Positions 8,577 to 16,983 are shown, counted from the first letter of the stretch. The stretch: DNA of 37,129 nt from Actinomycetota bacterium (GCA_020161015.1 JAIUOT010000051.1:1-37129), one strand, 5' to 3'. The notes: a model not told the origin generated them from the sequence alone. Numbers and translations are program-made.

Positions 8577-9434
8577 CTACCACTGCCCGCGCCCCTCCGG
8601 GGGCGTGACACTCCGCCCGGGCCGGCCCTGACCTCGCCGCACGAGGAGGACGACGCCGACCGTCACCGCGGGCCACACCAGGTTCGCCCAGAACATCCCG
8701 CCGCCGAGCATGAACAGGCCGGCCGCGTACAGCACACCGCGCACGGCGAGGATCGACAGCTGGGCGATCCACTTCGCCTGCAGGGACGGCAGCGCCCACC
8801 AGCAGAACACGCTGAGCAGCACCGCGAGGACGGTGCTGGTGAGGCCGCTGTCCACCCACGCGACGAGGGAGCGGACCGGCGGCGGATCGCTGCCGATCTC
8901 GACGACGTCCCGCTCCAGCCAGGTCCCGGAGGGATCGCGCACGAAGGCGTAGCGCCAGCTGATCGCCACGGCCCGCGCGCTGTCGGCAGGGTCCACCGCG
9001 AGTCCGATGAAGGCCGGTGCGGTGTCGGGGTCGGCCTCGACCACCCAGTCGCCGCCCCCGACGCGACGCTCCACCAGGTGACGGCTGCGGGAGGTCCTCG
9101 GGTAGCCCTCCGGGTAGTCCATCCGCGCCCGGTAGCAGGTGCCGTCCCCGGCGCAGGCCGACCACGCCTCGGACCCGACCTTCGGCGCGGACTCCAGGGC
9201 GAGCGGACGCCCGGACCGCCACCACGTGAGTCCCCCGTCCGTGCTCGCGAGCCAGCGCTCGCCGACGCCGTAGTTCGGCTCCACCCGGACGTAGAAGGCG
9301 CCGCCGGCGTAGCCGGCCTCCTCCACCCCGCCGAAGGGGTCCGGCGCCCGGAGCGTCGCGGCGCCACCGGTCACGACCACCCACGCGGCGACCAGCAGGC
9401 CGACCCCGGCCACGATGCCCTTGGCGGCCGTCAT
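8577..9434 (-). CDS. Membrane protein with Asp-box (BNR-like) motif, function unknown
   Basis: The 285-residue protein has an N-terminal hydrophobic segment (VAGVGLLVAAWVVVTGG). A likely extracytoplasmic domain follows, with the Asp-box motif STDGGLTWW, and then two or three C-terminal transmembrane segments (about residues 190-270). Asp boxes (SxDxGxTW) occur as turns in beta-propeller proteins such as sialidases, but only one copy is visible, so no propeller can be claimed. The middle region aligns with its neighbour at 9431-10645 (GYAGGAFY.../GYADGAFH..., RWLASTDGGLTW/RWMRSTDAGVTW, a CxxDGxC pair, ERRVGGGDW/QRRVPGGDW), so the two arose by duplication. Its ATG overlaps the neighbour's stop by 4 nt (ATGA). 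No enzymatic motif was recognised. Confidence 0.75.
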   Translation of the reverse strand: MTAAKGIVAGVGLLVAAWVVVTGGAATLRAPDPFGGVEEAGYAGGAFYVRVEPNYGVGERWLASTDGGLTWWRSGRPLALESAPKVGSEAWSACAGDGTCYRARMDYPEGYPRTSRSRHLVERRVGGGDWVVEADPDTAPAFIGLAVDPADSARAVAISWRYAFVRDPSGTWLERDVVEIGSDPPPVRSLVAWVDSGLTSTVLAVLLSVFCWWALPSLQAKWIAQLSILAVRGVLYAAGLFMLGGGMFWANLVWPAVTVGVVLLVRRGQGRPGRSVTPPEGRGQW

Positions 9435-10645
9435 CCCGACCCCGCTTCCGTGGGTTCCGTCCCCCCGGCCGCTCGCCGGGATCGCCGGTCGAGCCACCAC
9501 GTGAGCCGCATCAGGACGGCAAGGACGACCACGACCAGCGCCCACGTCGCATACATCTGCACCCGCCTTACCGGGGAGGCCAGGACGCCGAGGACGAACA
9601 CGACCCCGAGCGCGAGGACGTTCATCATCTGGAACACCACCCGTGCGGCGAGCCACGGCACCAGCAGCCAGCCCAGGAGGCTCGCCAGCAGGAAGACCAC
9701 GAAGCCGAACCCGGGGGTGCCCAGCGATGTCACCAGTTCGCGCTGCCACTCGGGATCGCTGGCCGGCGCCACCAGGTCCACCGCGCGCCAGGCGCCGGAC
9801 GGGGTGCGCACCTGCACGGTCGTTCCCACCGCCACCACGGCGTGCTCGCTGCTCGCCGGGTCGATCGCGATCCCGTTGACCCGGTAGCTGCTCGACCCGA
9901 GGTACTTCTCGGCCCTCCAGTCGCCCCCGGGCACCCGCCGCTGGATCCACCAGCCCCGGTCCCACTCCTGGCTGCCCGCGACGTGGACCCCGGCCACCCG
10001 GAGGCACACGCCATCGGGAACGCAGGACTGCTGGCTGCCGTCGTGCCCGAGGCGCTCGGCCTCGGGGATCGGGCCCGGGTCGTCCTCCCTCGCCCACGTC
10101 ACCCCGGCGTCGGTGCTGCGCATCCACCGGCTGCCGTACCCGCCCTCGAGGTACACCTCGGCGTGGAAGGCACCGTCGGCGTACCCGACGGCCCGTACCT
10201 CGCTGGGCGGTGGGGGCGTGGTCGCCGTGGTCGCGGCCACCGCGGCGAGCAGCCCCAGCACGGCCCAGCCCCGCCGGGTGCGCGAGGACGGGACGGGACC
10301 GCGCCGCCGAAGGACGACCCACAGCGGGGGCAGCGCGACGAGCGCCACGAGATCGGTCGGGTCGCGCAGCGTGATGCCGCCACCCAGCAGCGGGGCGACC
10401 GTCTCGGCCACGCCCGGCACGGTCTTGAGCGCGAGGAAGGCCACGCCGGCCAGCACGGTCCCCGGGCCCGGCCCGACCAGCACGGAAACCAGGGTCGCGA
10501 CCACCACCAGTCCCGCGACGTCGCTGAGCTTCCCGGTGACCGGGCCCGGCCACGTCGCCTTGAACAGGTGGTCGTTCAGGGCCAGGAGCAGCACGGCAGC
10601 GAAGAACCAGGGCCTGGCCAGCCAGGGCAACCGGTTCCGGATCAT
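9431..10645 (-). CDS. Membrane protein with Asp-box (BNR-like) motif, paralogue of the next gene
   Basis: The 404-residue protein has about four N-terminal membrane segments in residues 10-140. A soluble middle domain follows (about 150-310), with the Asp-box STDAGVTW and a Cys pair CVPDGVC. Two to three C-terminal segments complete it, before a basic tail. It is longer than its paralogue at 8577-9434 by the N-terminal membrane block. The ATG at 10645 is chosen because AGGGTGG lies 5 nt upstream; an upstream in-frame GTG at 10654 would overlap this purine run. The short hairpin ACGGCCGG/CCGGCCGT at 10662-10686 precedes it. The pair probably forms one transcript. Function is unknown. Confidence 0.75.
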   Translation of the reverse strand: MIRNRLPWLARPWFFAAVLLLALNDHLFKATWPGPVTGKLSDVAGLVVVATLVSVLVGPGPGTVLAGVAFLALKTVPGVAETVAPLLGGGITLRDPTDLVALVALPPLWVVLRRRGPVPSSRTRRGWAVLGLLAAVAATTATTPPPPSEVRAVGYADGAFHAEVYLEGGYGSRWMRSTDAGVTWAREDDPGPIPEAERLGHDGSQQSCVPDGVCLRVAGVHVAGSQEWDRGWWIQRRVPGGDWRAEKYLGSSSYRVNGIAIDPASSEHAVVAVGTTVQVRTPSGAWRAVDLVAPASDPEWQRELVTSLGTPGFGFVVFLLASLLGWLLVPWLAARVVFQMMNVLALGVVFVLGVLASPVRRVQMYATWALVVVVLAVLMRLTWWLDRRSRRAAGGTEPTEAGSG

Positions 10646-10793
10646 GCCCGCCACCCTAAGGACGGCCGGCCGTTCTCACCGGCCGTTGAATGAGGAGCAA
10701 CCCGATCGTTACCGGCGGCGTGTACCACTCGTGCGACGGCACCGCCCGGAGCGCCTCACCGCAAGACGACATACGCCGGAAATACAACCCCCC

Positions 10794-10799
10794 TATCGT
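10794..10799 (+). promoter_or_regulatory. -10 element of a leaderless gltA transcript
   Basis: TATCGT fits the actinobacterial TANNNT -10 pattern and ends exactly 6 nt before the gltA ATG at 10806. The six bases between are GACCCC, with no ribosome binding site. Transcription from this element would begin at the A of the start codon. No good -35 hexamer is visible. The rest of 10646-10793 holds only the small GC hairpin at 10662-10686. Confidence 0.5.
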
Positions 10800-10805
10800 G
10801 ACCCC

Positions 10806-12086
10806 ATGCCCGACACTCTCGAGATCCGCTTTCCCGCCGCCGGCGTCGAGGCCGAGCTGGCGGTCACCGAGGCAACGATCCGGGCCACCGACCTGCGACA
10901 GTTCCCGGTCGGGGGCGAGCCGCTGGCCACCTTCGACCCGGGCTTCATGAACACCGCCGTCTGCCACTCCTCGATCACCTACATCGACGGCGATGCCGGC
11001 GTGCTGGAGTACCGCGGCTACCCGATCGCGGAACTGGCCGAGAAGTCCACCTACCTCGAGGTCGCCTACCTGCTGCTGAACGGCGAGCTGCCGACGGCGG
11101 CCCAGCTCCAGGAGTGGGAGCTGCTGATCACCGAGCACCGGATGCTGCCGGACAAGCTGAAGACCGTGCTGGCCGGCTTCCCCTACGACGCGCACCCGAT
11201 GACGATCCTGATGGCCTCGGTGGCGGCCTTCTTCTCCTTCTACCCCGACGCCCAGAACTTCGAGGACAAGTCGGCGCGCGACCTGAACATCGCCCGGCTC
11301 ATCGCCAAGATGCCGACGCTGGCCGCGTTCGCCTACCGCAAGGGCAAGGCGAAGCCCTACATCAACCCCGACGACAAGTACGGGTACTGCCACAACTTCC
11401 TGGCCATGCTGTTCAAGCAGAATGAGCGGCGCTACGAGGCCGACCCGCGGCTCATCCGGGCGATGGAGGTGCTGTTCATCCTCCACGCCGACCACGAGCA
11501 GAACTGCTCGACGAACGCCGTCCGCTCGGTGGCCAGCTCCGGCAACGACCTGTTCACCTCCTGCTCGGCCGGCATCGGCGCGCTGCACGGGCCGCTGCAC
11601 GGCGGCGCGAACGAGGCGGTGCTGCGCATGCTGCGCGAGATCGGGACGGTGGAGCGCGTGCCCGAGTTCATCGAGGGCGTCAAGGCCGGCAAGGCCCGGA
11701 TGATGGGCTTCGGCCACCGCGTCTACAAGAACTACGACCCGCGCGCGAAGATCATCAAGAAGTCCGTCGAGGATGTCTTCGAGGTGACCGGGGTGAACCC
11801 CCTGCTGAAGGTGGCGCAGGAACTGGAGAAGTACGGCCTCACCGACGAGTACTTCGTGAAGCGGCGCCTCTACCCGAACGTCGACTTCTACTCCGGCCTG
11901 ATCTACGAGGCGCTCGGCTTCCCGCCGGAGATGTTCACGGTGCTGTTCGCGGTGCCACGGACGTCCGGCTGGGCCGCCCAGTACCAGGAGTTCATCACCG
12001 ATCCCGAGCAGAAGATCATGCGGCCCAAGCAGATCTACACCGGCCACCGGACGCGAGCGTACGTGCCCATGGAGGAGCGCGCCTAG
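10806..12086 (+). CDS. gltA: Citrate synthase
   Basis: The 426-residue enzyme condenses acetyl-CoA and oxaloacetate at the entry of the TCA cycle. It is the hexameric type II form by length and sequence. The catalytic residues are all present: His265 in GPLHGGANEAV, His304 in GFGHRVYKNYDPR and Asp360 in NVDFYSG. The family signature HADHEQNCSTNAVR and the N-terminal GVLEYRGYPIAELA are also clear. The ATG at 10806 has no ribosome binding site but sits 6 nt after a TANNNT element, so the mRNA is probably leaderless. Longer in-frame upstream reading lacks any citrate synthase similarity. A hairpin lies 16 nt past the stop. Confidence 0.97.
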   Translation: MPDTLEIRFPAAGVEAELAVTEATIRATDLRQFPVGGEPLATFDPGFMNTAVCHSSITYIDGDAGVLEYRGYPIAELAEKSTYLEVAYLLLNGELPTAAQLQEWELLITEHRMLPDKLKTVLAGFPYDAHPMTILMASVAAFFSFYPDAQNFEDKSARDLNIARLIAKMPTLAAFAYRKGKAKPYINPDDKYGYCHNFLAMLFKQNERRYEADPRLIRAMEVLFILHADHEQNCSTNAVRSVASSGNDLFTSCSAGIGALHGPLHGGANEAVLRMLREIGTVERVPEFIEGVKAGKARMMGFGHRVYKNYDPRAKIIKKSVEDVFEVTGVNPLLKVAQELEKYGLTDEYFVKRRLYPNVDFYSGLIYEALGFPPEMFTVLFAVPRTSGWAAQYQEFITDPEQKIMRPKQIYTGHRTRAYVPMEERA

Positions 12087-12102
12087 GGGCGCTGTGGACC
12101 GT

Positions 12103-12122
12103 CCCCGCCCAAGTCAGCGGGG
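12103..12122 (+). terminator. Possible hairpin terminator after gltA
   Basis: CCCCGC (12103-12108) pairs with GCGGGG (12117-12122) across the 8-nt loop CCAAGTCA, 16 nt past the gltA stop. No T-run follows, so termination is uncertain. Confidence 0.4.
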
Positions 12123-12173
12123 ATTGCCGGGTTTGCCCTTGCGGAGCAGAGCCTGCGTGGCAAGGTATTCCCC

Positions 12174-14249
12174 ATGAGTTCAAAGTTGAGCGCTGCCTCG
12201 ATGCAGGTGACCAGTCCCGACGACGTCCGCAATGTCGTACTGATCGGAAACGCGGGCTCGGGGAAGACGTCACTGTTCGAGCAGCTGCTCAAGGCCCGTC
12301 TGGCCGGCTACCGCGGCGAGAAGGAGGACGCCGAGCGCGCCGCGCAGCTCTACCTGGCCTCGATCGTCAGCGGCGAGGTGCTGGTCAACCTGCTGGACGC
12401 CCCCGGGCACCCCGACTTCGTCGGTGAGCTGCGGGCCGGCATCCGCGCCGCGGACGCGGCCATCTTCGTCATCTCCGCGGCCGACGGCATCGACGGCGCG
12501 GCCCAGGCCCTGTGGGAGGAGTGCACGGCGGCCAACCTGCCGCGGATCATCGCGCTCACCAAGCTGGACGCCGGCCACGCCGACTTCGACGGCTCCGTCG
12601 CCGAGGCGCAGGACAAGTTCGGCGAGGGCGTCCTGCCGACCCACGTGCCGACGATCAGCCCGGACGGCATCATCGGCAACATCGGACTGCTGAGCCTGGA
12701 GGAGCACGACTACTCCGGCGGCGAGGTCGTCAACCGCAAGCTCACCGCCGACGACTCCCACGTCGAGACGTGGCGCGGCCCGCTGATCGAGGCGATCATC
12801 CAGGAGGCGGAGGACGACTCCCTCATGGACCGCTACCTCGGCGGCGAGGAGCTCGACACCGAGTACCTGCTGGACGACCTCCGCAAGGCGGTCGCCACCG
12901 CCAACCTGTACCCGGTCGTCCCGGTCGCCTCGAACACCGGCGTGGGCGTCGAGGAGCTCCTGCGGCTGATCGAGCACGGGTTCCCGACCCCGTCCCTGCA
13001 CCCGAACCCGCCGGTGACCTCCCCCGACGGCAAGGAACTGCCCACCCCGCCGACCGACCCGTCCGCGCCGCTGGTGGCCCAGGTCATCCGCACCACCACC
13101 GACCCGTTCGCCGGCCGGCTGTCGATGGTGCGCATCTTCTCCGGCACGCTGAAGGCCGAGGACCTGGTGCACATCTCCGGCCACCGCCCCAAGGCCGACG
13201 ACGCCCACCCCGACCACGACAACGACGAGCGGGTCGGCCTGATCCAGGCCGCGGTCGGCACAGAGCTCAAGCCGCGCCCGTCCGCCATCGCCGGCGAGAT
13301 CGTGATGGTGCCCAAGCTGTCGACGGCCGAGACCGGCGACACCCTGTCGGCGAAGGACCGCCCGGCCCTGGTGGCGCCGTGGAACCTGCCCGAGCCGCTG
13401 CTGCCGCTGGCCATCCGCGCGGCGACCCGCAACGACGAGGACAAGCTGGCCGGAGCCCTCCAGCGCCTGGCCGTGGAGGACACCACCGTCCGGCTCGACC
13501 GGGGTGGCAGCGACCAGCTCGTGCTGTGGACGACCGGCCAGGCCCACGCCGACCTGCTGACCGCACGGCTCACCGACCGCTACGGCGTCAAGGTCGAGCA
13601 GGAGGAGTTGAAGATCCCGCTGCGCGAGACCTTCATCGCCAAGGCCACGGCGCTGGGACGCCACGTCAAGCAGTCCGGCGGCCACGGCCAGTACGCGGTG
13701 TGCAACATCGAGGTCGAGCCGCTGCCTCGCGGCGCCGGCTTCGAGTTCGTCGACAAGGTCGTCGGTGGCGCCGTCCCGCGGCAGTTCATCCCCAGCGTCG
13801 AGAAGGGCATCCGCAACCAGCTCGAGAAGGGCGTCTTCGCCGGCTACCCGATGGTCGACGTGCGGGTCACCCTGTTCGACGGCAAGGCGCACTCGGTGGA
13901 CTCCTCCGACATGGCCTTCCAGCTCGCCGGCTCGCTGGCGATCAAGGAGGCGGCCACCCCGAAGACCGTGGCCCTGCTCGAGCCGCTCGACCTGGTGACG
14001 GTGACCGTCGGCGAGGAGTACCTCGGCGCGGTGATGACCGACCTGTCGGGACGCCGCGGGCAGCTGCTCGGCTCCGACTCCGACAACCACAAGGCGATCA
14101 TCCGGGCCCTCGTGCCGCAGACCGAGCTCGCGCGCTACGCCATCGACCTGCGCGGCATCGCGCACGGCTCGGGCACCTTCACCCGCGAGTTCCACGGCTA
14201 CGAGCTCCTGCCCGCGTCCCTGATGGACAAGTACGCCAAGACGAACTGA
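12174..14249 (+). CDS. fusA2: Elongation factor G-like protein (FusA2 type)
   Basis: The 691-residue translational GTPase has the EF-G domain order but belongs to the actinobacterial FusA2-like branch (M. tuberculosis FusA2 is the familiar member). G1 is GNAGSGKT at residues 25-32 in place of the canonical GHVDAGKT. G3 is DAPGHPD (75-81) and G4 is TKLD (129-132). The switch I segment reads ERAAQLYLASIV where true EF-G has the invariant RGITI, so GTP-coupled translocation by the usual mechanism is doubtful. Domains IV and V are preserved (QSGGHGQYAVCNIEVEPL; LGAVMTDLSGRRGQLLG). The ATG at 12174 has a weak AAGG 8 nt upstream. Its role is unknown; ribosome recycling or stress function are possibilities. 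Confidence 0.9.
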   Translation: MSSKLSAASMQVTSPDDVRNVVLIGNAGSGKTSLFEQLLKARLAGYRGEKEDAERAAQLYLASIVSGEVLVNLLDAPGHPDFVGELRAGIRAADAAIFVISAADGIDGAAQALWEECTAANLPRIIALTKLDAGHADFDGSVAEAQDKFGEGVLPTHVPTISPDGIIGNIGLLSLEEHDYSGGEVVNRKLTADDSHVETWRGPLIEAIIQEAEDDSLMDRYLGGEELDTEYLLDDLRKAVATANLYPVVPVASNTGVGVEELLRLIEHGFPTPSLHPNPPVTSPDGKELPTPPTDPSAPLVAQVIRTTTDPFAGRLSMVRIFSGTLKAEDLVHISGHRPKADDAHPDHDNDERVGLIQAAVGTELKPRPSAIAGEIVMVPKLSTAETGDTLSAKDRPALVAPWNLPEPLLPLAIRAATRNDEDKLAGALQRLAVEDTTVRLDRGGSDQLVLWTTGQAHADLLTARLTDRYGVKVEQEELKIPLRETFIAKATALGRHVKQSGGHGQYAVCNIEVEPLPRGAGFEFVDKVVGGAVPRQFIPSVEKGIRNQLEKGVFAGYPMVDVRVTLFDGKAHSVDSSDMAFQLAGSLAIKEAATPKTVALLEPLDLVTVTVGEEYLGAVMTDLSGRRGQLLGSDSDNHKAIIRALVPQTELARYAIDLRGIAHGSGTFTREFHGYELLPASLMDKYAKTN

Positions 14250-14266
14250 CCGCCACGCACTCCGCA

Positions 14267-14306
14267 CGCCGTGAGCCGGCCGCACCGTCGGCCGCTCACG
14301 GCGTTT
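14267..14306 (+). terminator. Intrinsic-type terminator after fusA2
   Basis: CGCCGTGAG-CCGGCCG pairs with CGGCCG-CTCACGGCG across the CACCGT loop (14267-14303) and is followed by TTTC. The stem is long and GC-rich; the T-run is short. It separates fusA2 from the FrnE-like gene. Confidence 0.75.
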
Positions 14307-14356
14307 CGGCGTCCATGGGGGGAATGGGGACGGGCGCCGCGGCGTTCGGGGTCGTC

Positions 14357-15019
14357 GTGCGCATCGACATCTGGTCCGACATCGCCTGCCCGTGGTGCTT
14401 CATCGGCCTCACCCGCCTGGAGGCGGCGCTGGCCCGCTTCGAGCACGCGGACGCCGTGGAGGTGGAACTGCACTCGTTCCAGCTCGACCCCGGCCTGCCC
14501 GACTCCTACCCCGGCACGGAGGCGGAGTACCTCGCCGCGGCCAAGGGGCTCGACCCGGCCTCGGTGTCGCAGATGGTCGGACGGGTGGCCGGCATCGCGG
14601 CCGCCGACGGGCTCTCGCTCGACTTCGACGCCCTGAAGGTGGCGAACTCGCGGCGGGCCCACCGGCTCATCCAGCACGCGAAGCAGGCCGACCCCGGCGG
14701 GGACACCGCCTGGCGGATGGAGATGGCGCTGTTCGCCGCGCACTTCAGCGATGGCCTCGACACCGGCGACCCGGACACCCTCGTCGGGATCGCCACCTCG
14801 GTCGGCCTGGACGCCGGCGCGGCCCGGGAGGCGCTCACGTCCGAAGAGCTGGACGCCCTGGTCGGCGCCGACGTGGACGAGGCGTCGCGGCTCGGCATCC
14901 GCGGCGTCCCCTTCTTCGTGCTCGCGGGGCGCTACGGCCTGTCCGGCGCCCAGCAGCCGGAGGTGTTCGACCAGGCCCTGCGCCAGGTGTGGGACGAGGC
15001 CGTGCCGGCGGCGGGCTGA
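14357..15019 (+). CDS. DsbA-family oxidoreductase, FrnE-like
   Basis: The 220-residue thioredoxin-fold protein carries the CPWC active site at residues 11-14 right after the first strand (RIDIWSDIACPWCFIG). This is the layout of the FrnE/2-hydroxychromene isomerase-like DsbA group. The second half has IRGVPFFVLAGRYGLSGAQQPEVF, containing the conserved cis-Pro loop (GVPFF) next to the active site. There is no signal peptide, so it acts in the cytoplasm, probably in thiol-disulfide exchange. The start is chosen as the GTG at 14357, since family members begin with M-RIDIWSD and CGGGG lies about 5 nt upstream; ATGs at 14315 and 14324 have no good ribosome binding site. It is convergent with marC. 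Confidence 0.9.
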   Translation: MRIDIWSDIACPWCFIGLTRLEAALARFEHADAVEVELHSFQLDPGLPDSYPGTEAEYLAAAKGLDPASVSQMVGRVAGIAAADGLSLDFDALKVANSRRAHRLIQHAKQADPGGDTAWRMEMALFAAHFSDGLDTGDPDTLVGIATSVGLDAGAAREALTSEELDALVGADVDEASRLGIRGVPFFVLAGRYGLSGAQQPEVFDQALRQVWDEAVPAAG

Positions 15020-15044
15020 CGCGGGAGCCCCGCCGCGGCCCGGC

Positions 15045-15668
15045 TCAGCGGGCGGCCTGGTCGGCGAGGAACCCGAAGACCCCGTCGGCGACCATCTGCA
15101 CGGCGATCGCCGACAGCAGCAGGCCCGCGATGCGCGAGGCCAGCACGGTGCCCGACTCGCGCAGGATGGCCCGGATCAGGCCGGCGTAGCGCAGGAAGAG
15201 CCACACCAGGACCATCACGACCACCAGCGCAGCGGCGACGGTGAGGTAGCCGGTGAGCCCCGGTGCCTCCTGCACGGCCAGCATGGTGGCCACGATCGCG
15301 CCCGGACCGGCCATCAGCGGCGTCCCGAGCGGCACGATCGCCACGTTCACGCCGTCGTGGCTCGTGGGCTCCGAGCCCCCGCCCATCAGCAGGTCGAGGG
15401 CGATCAGCAGCAGCAGCAACCCGCCGGACACCTGCATGGCGGGCACCGACACGTGGAGGTAGTCGAGGATCTGGCGCCCGAAGAGGGCGAACAGGGCGAT
15501 CACGCCGAACGCGACGAGGGAGGCCCGGTCGCCGGCGCGACGGCGCTGCTTCTCGTCCAGGGAGTTGGTGAGGCCGAGGAACACCGGCAGCAGGCCGGGA
15601 GGGTCGACGATCACCCAGAGGGTGACGGCTGTGGCGAGGAACAGATCAAGGTTGAAGAACTGGCCCAC
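15045..15668 (-). CDS. MarC family integral membrane protein
   Basis: The 207-residue protein has six predicted membrane segments and the MarC/UPF0056 signature PLGTPLMAGPGAIVATM in the middle, preceded by VDPPGLLPVFLGLT at the N-terminus. Despite the name, the family is not an established antibiotic-resistance determinant and its transport substrate is unknown. The start is a GTG at 15668 with no ribosome binding site. TAGGCT ends 6 nt upstream, so the mRNA may be leaderless. The gene is convergent with the FrnE-like gene (25 bp between stops) and stands alone downstream of yccF. Confidence 0.9.
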   Translation of the reverse strand: MGQFFNLDLFLATAVTLWVIVDPPGLLPVFLGLTNSLDEKQRRRAGDRASLVAFGVIALFALFGRQILDYLHVSVPAMQVSGGLLLLLIALDLLMGGGSEPTSHDGVNVAIVPLGTPLMAGPGAIVATMLAVQEAPGLTGYLTVAAALVVVMVLVWLFLRYAGLIRAILRESGTVLASRIAGLLLSAIAVQMVADGVFGFLADQAAR

Positions 15669-15674
15669 CGGCCC

Positions 15675-15680
15675 AGCCTA
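15675..15680 (-). promoter_or_regulatory. -10 element of a possibly leaderless marC-family transcript
   Basis: On the minus strand TAGGCT (TANNNT type) is followed by GGGCCG and then the GTG start at 15668, a 6-nt gap. No Shine-Dalgarno sequence is present. No convincing -35 is seen. Confidence 0.4.
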
Positions 15681-15738
15681 GGGCCGGGGGGCCCGCACCG
15701 CAGAATCGGGGGGACGCCGCCGGCGGCGCCCGCGCGGC

Positions 15739-16149
15739 TCAGAGGCTGTGCAGCGGACGCGTGCCCGGCGGCAGCAGCCGGCTGTCGACGATGTCCTTGC
15801 CGAACGGGAAGCAGGTGACCGGGATCATCTTCAGGTTGGCGACCGCCAGCGGGATGCCGATGATCGTCACGGCCTGCGCGACGGCGGTGGTGACGTGGCC
15901 GATGGCCAGCCACAGCCCGGCGATGAGGAACCAGATCACGTTGGCCAGGCCCGAGCCGATGCCCGCGGACGGCTTGGCGACCACCGCGCGGCCGAACGGC
16001 CACAGCGCGTAGCCGGCCATCCGGAAGGACGCGATGCCGAACGGGATGGTGATGATCAGGATGCAGGCGAGCACGCCGAAGGCGATGTAGCCCAAAGCCA
16101 GCCAGAACCCGCCCAGGACCAGCCAGATGAGGTTCAGAATCGCGCGCAT
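15739..16149 (-). CDS. YccF domain-containing inner membrane protein
   Basis: The 136-residue protein has two copies of the YccF unit. The first reads LNLIWLVLGGFWLALGYIAFGVL, followed by IPFGIASFRMAGYALWPFG. The second reads LANVIWFLIAGLWLAIGHVTTAVAQAVTIIGIPLAVANLKMIPVTCFPFGK. Each unit contributes two membrane helices and an amphipathic PFG-ending stretch. Function is unknown in all bacteria. The ATG at 16149 is set by AAGGAGAG 2-3 nt upstream. Longer readings in this frame run backwards through truA and are spurious. The gene is divergent from trmB across about 120 bp. Confidence 0.9.
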   Translation of the reverse strand: MRAILNLIWLVLGGFWLALGYIAFGVLACILIITIPFGIASFRMAGYALWPFGRAVVAKPSAGIGSGLANVIWFLIAGLWLAIGHVTTAVAQAVTIIGIPLAVANLKMIPVTCFPFGKDIVDSRLLPPGTRPLHSL

Positions 16150-16256
16150 GCCTCTCCTTGTTCGAAACGCACCGTCCATCAAACCGGGTGCCGGGCCGTT
16201 TCCCCAGCGGTGACGACCCTGACGCTCCCCTGACGTGCCCCCGGCGGCCGCGTCCC

Positions 16257-16262
16257 TACAAT
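16257..16262 (+). promoter_or_regulatory. -10 element of a leaderless trmB operon transcript
   Basis: TACAAT, one base from the TATAAT consensus, is followed by GTCGGCC and the ATG at 16270. Its last two bases overlap an upstream in-frame ATG at 16261, which therefore is unlikely to be transcribed as a start. No ribosome binding site precedes either ATG. Confidence 0.55.
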
Positions 16263-16269
16263 GTCGGCC

Positions 16270-16983
16270 ATGCCCGTCGACCAGCGCATCCATCGTGACG
16301 TGGTCTCGTACGTACGGCGCAGCGGGCGCATGAACGAGTCCCAGCAGCGCGCGTGGGACGCCCACCGGGACGCCTGGGTGGTCGCGCTGCCCGCCGGGGA
16401 GCGCGAGACGTCCGTGGCGAGCCACGCCACCGTCGACTGGACGGCCGTGTTCGGCCGCCAGGCGCCGTTGAAGGTGGAGATCGGCTCGGGCACCGGGCAC
16501 GCGATCACCGCGCTCGCCGAAGCCATGCCGGAGGCGAACCTGGTGGCGTTCGAGGTGTTCACCCCCGCGGTCGCCTCGACGCTGGGACGGCTGGCGCGCC
16601 ACGGCGTCGGCAACGTGCGGCTGGTGGTCGCCGACGGCGCGCAGGCGCTGGCGAGCGTTGTCGGCGAGGGAGAGCTCAGCGAGCTGTGGACGTTCTTCCC
16701 CGACCCGTGGCACAAGGCGCGCCACCACAAGCGGCGCCTGGTCGGGCCGGCGTTCGCCGCCCTGGTCGCCTCCCGGCTCGCGCCGGGCGGGGTGTGGCGG
16801 CTGGCCACCGACTGGGACGACTACGCCGAGGCCATGCGCGAGGTGCTGGACGCGGAGCCGGGCCTGGTGAACTGCCACGACGGGTGGGCCCCCCGCTTCG
16901 CTGCGCGCCCGGTGACCAAGTACGAGCGGCGCGGCCTCGAGGCCGGGCGCACCATCCACGACCTCGCCTACCGCCGCGCATGA
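16270..16983 (+). CDS. trmB: tRNA (guanine(46)-N7)-methyltransferase
   Basis: The 237-residue SAM-dependent enzyme methylates N7 of G46 in the tRNA variable loop. Key features are the SAM motif EIGSGTGHAI and the TrmB hallmark FFPDPWHKARHHKRRLV, with the PDPW catalytic stretch. The C-terminal TKYERRGLEAGRTIHDLAY forms the family's terminal motif. The ATG at 16270 is preferred over 16261 because the -10 TACAAT overlaps the latter, which leaves the former as a natural leaderless start. It overlaps truA by 4 nt (ATGA), so the tRNA-modification genes are co-translated. Confidence 0.94.
   Translation: MPVDQRIHRDVVSYVRRSGRMNESQQRAWDAHRDAWVVALPAGERETSVASHATVDWTAVFGRQAPLKVEIGSGTGHAITALAEAMPEANLVAFEVFTPAVASTLGRLARHGVGNVRLVVADGAQALASVVGEGELSELWTFFPDPWHKARHHKRRLVGPAFAALVASRLAPGGVWRLATDWDDYAEAMREVLDAEPGLVNCHDGWAPRFAARPVTKYERRGLEAGRTIHDLAYRRA

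Noticed and set aside
12512-15019. An 835-codon plus-strand reading covering fusA2 and the FrnE-like gene
   Set aside because: The first 590 codons are the +1 shadow of fusA2; a terminator at 14267-14306 lies before the real FrnE-like gene.
15045-15668. Multiple-antibiotic-resistance transporter
   Set aside because: The MarC name is historical; the family has no established role in resistance.
16261-16269. The upstream ATG of trmB (MSAMPVD...)
   Set aside because: It overlaps the TACAAT -10 element, so the transcript would begin after it; the ATG at 16270 also matches the usual length.
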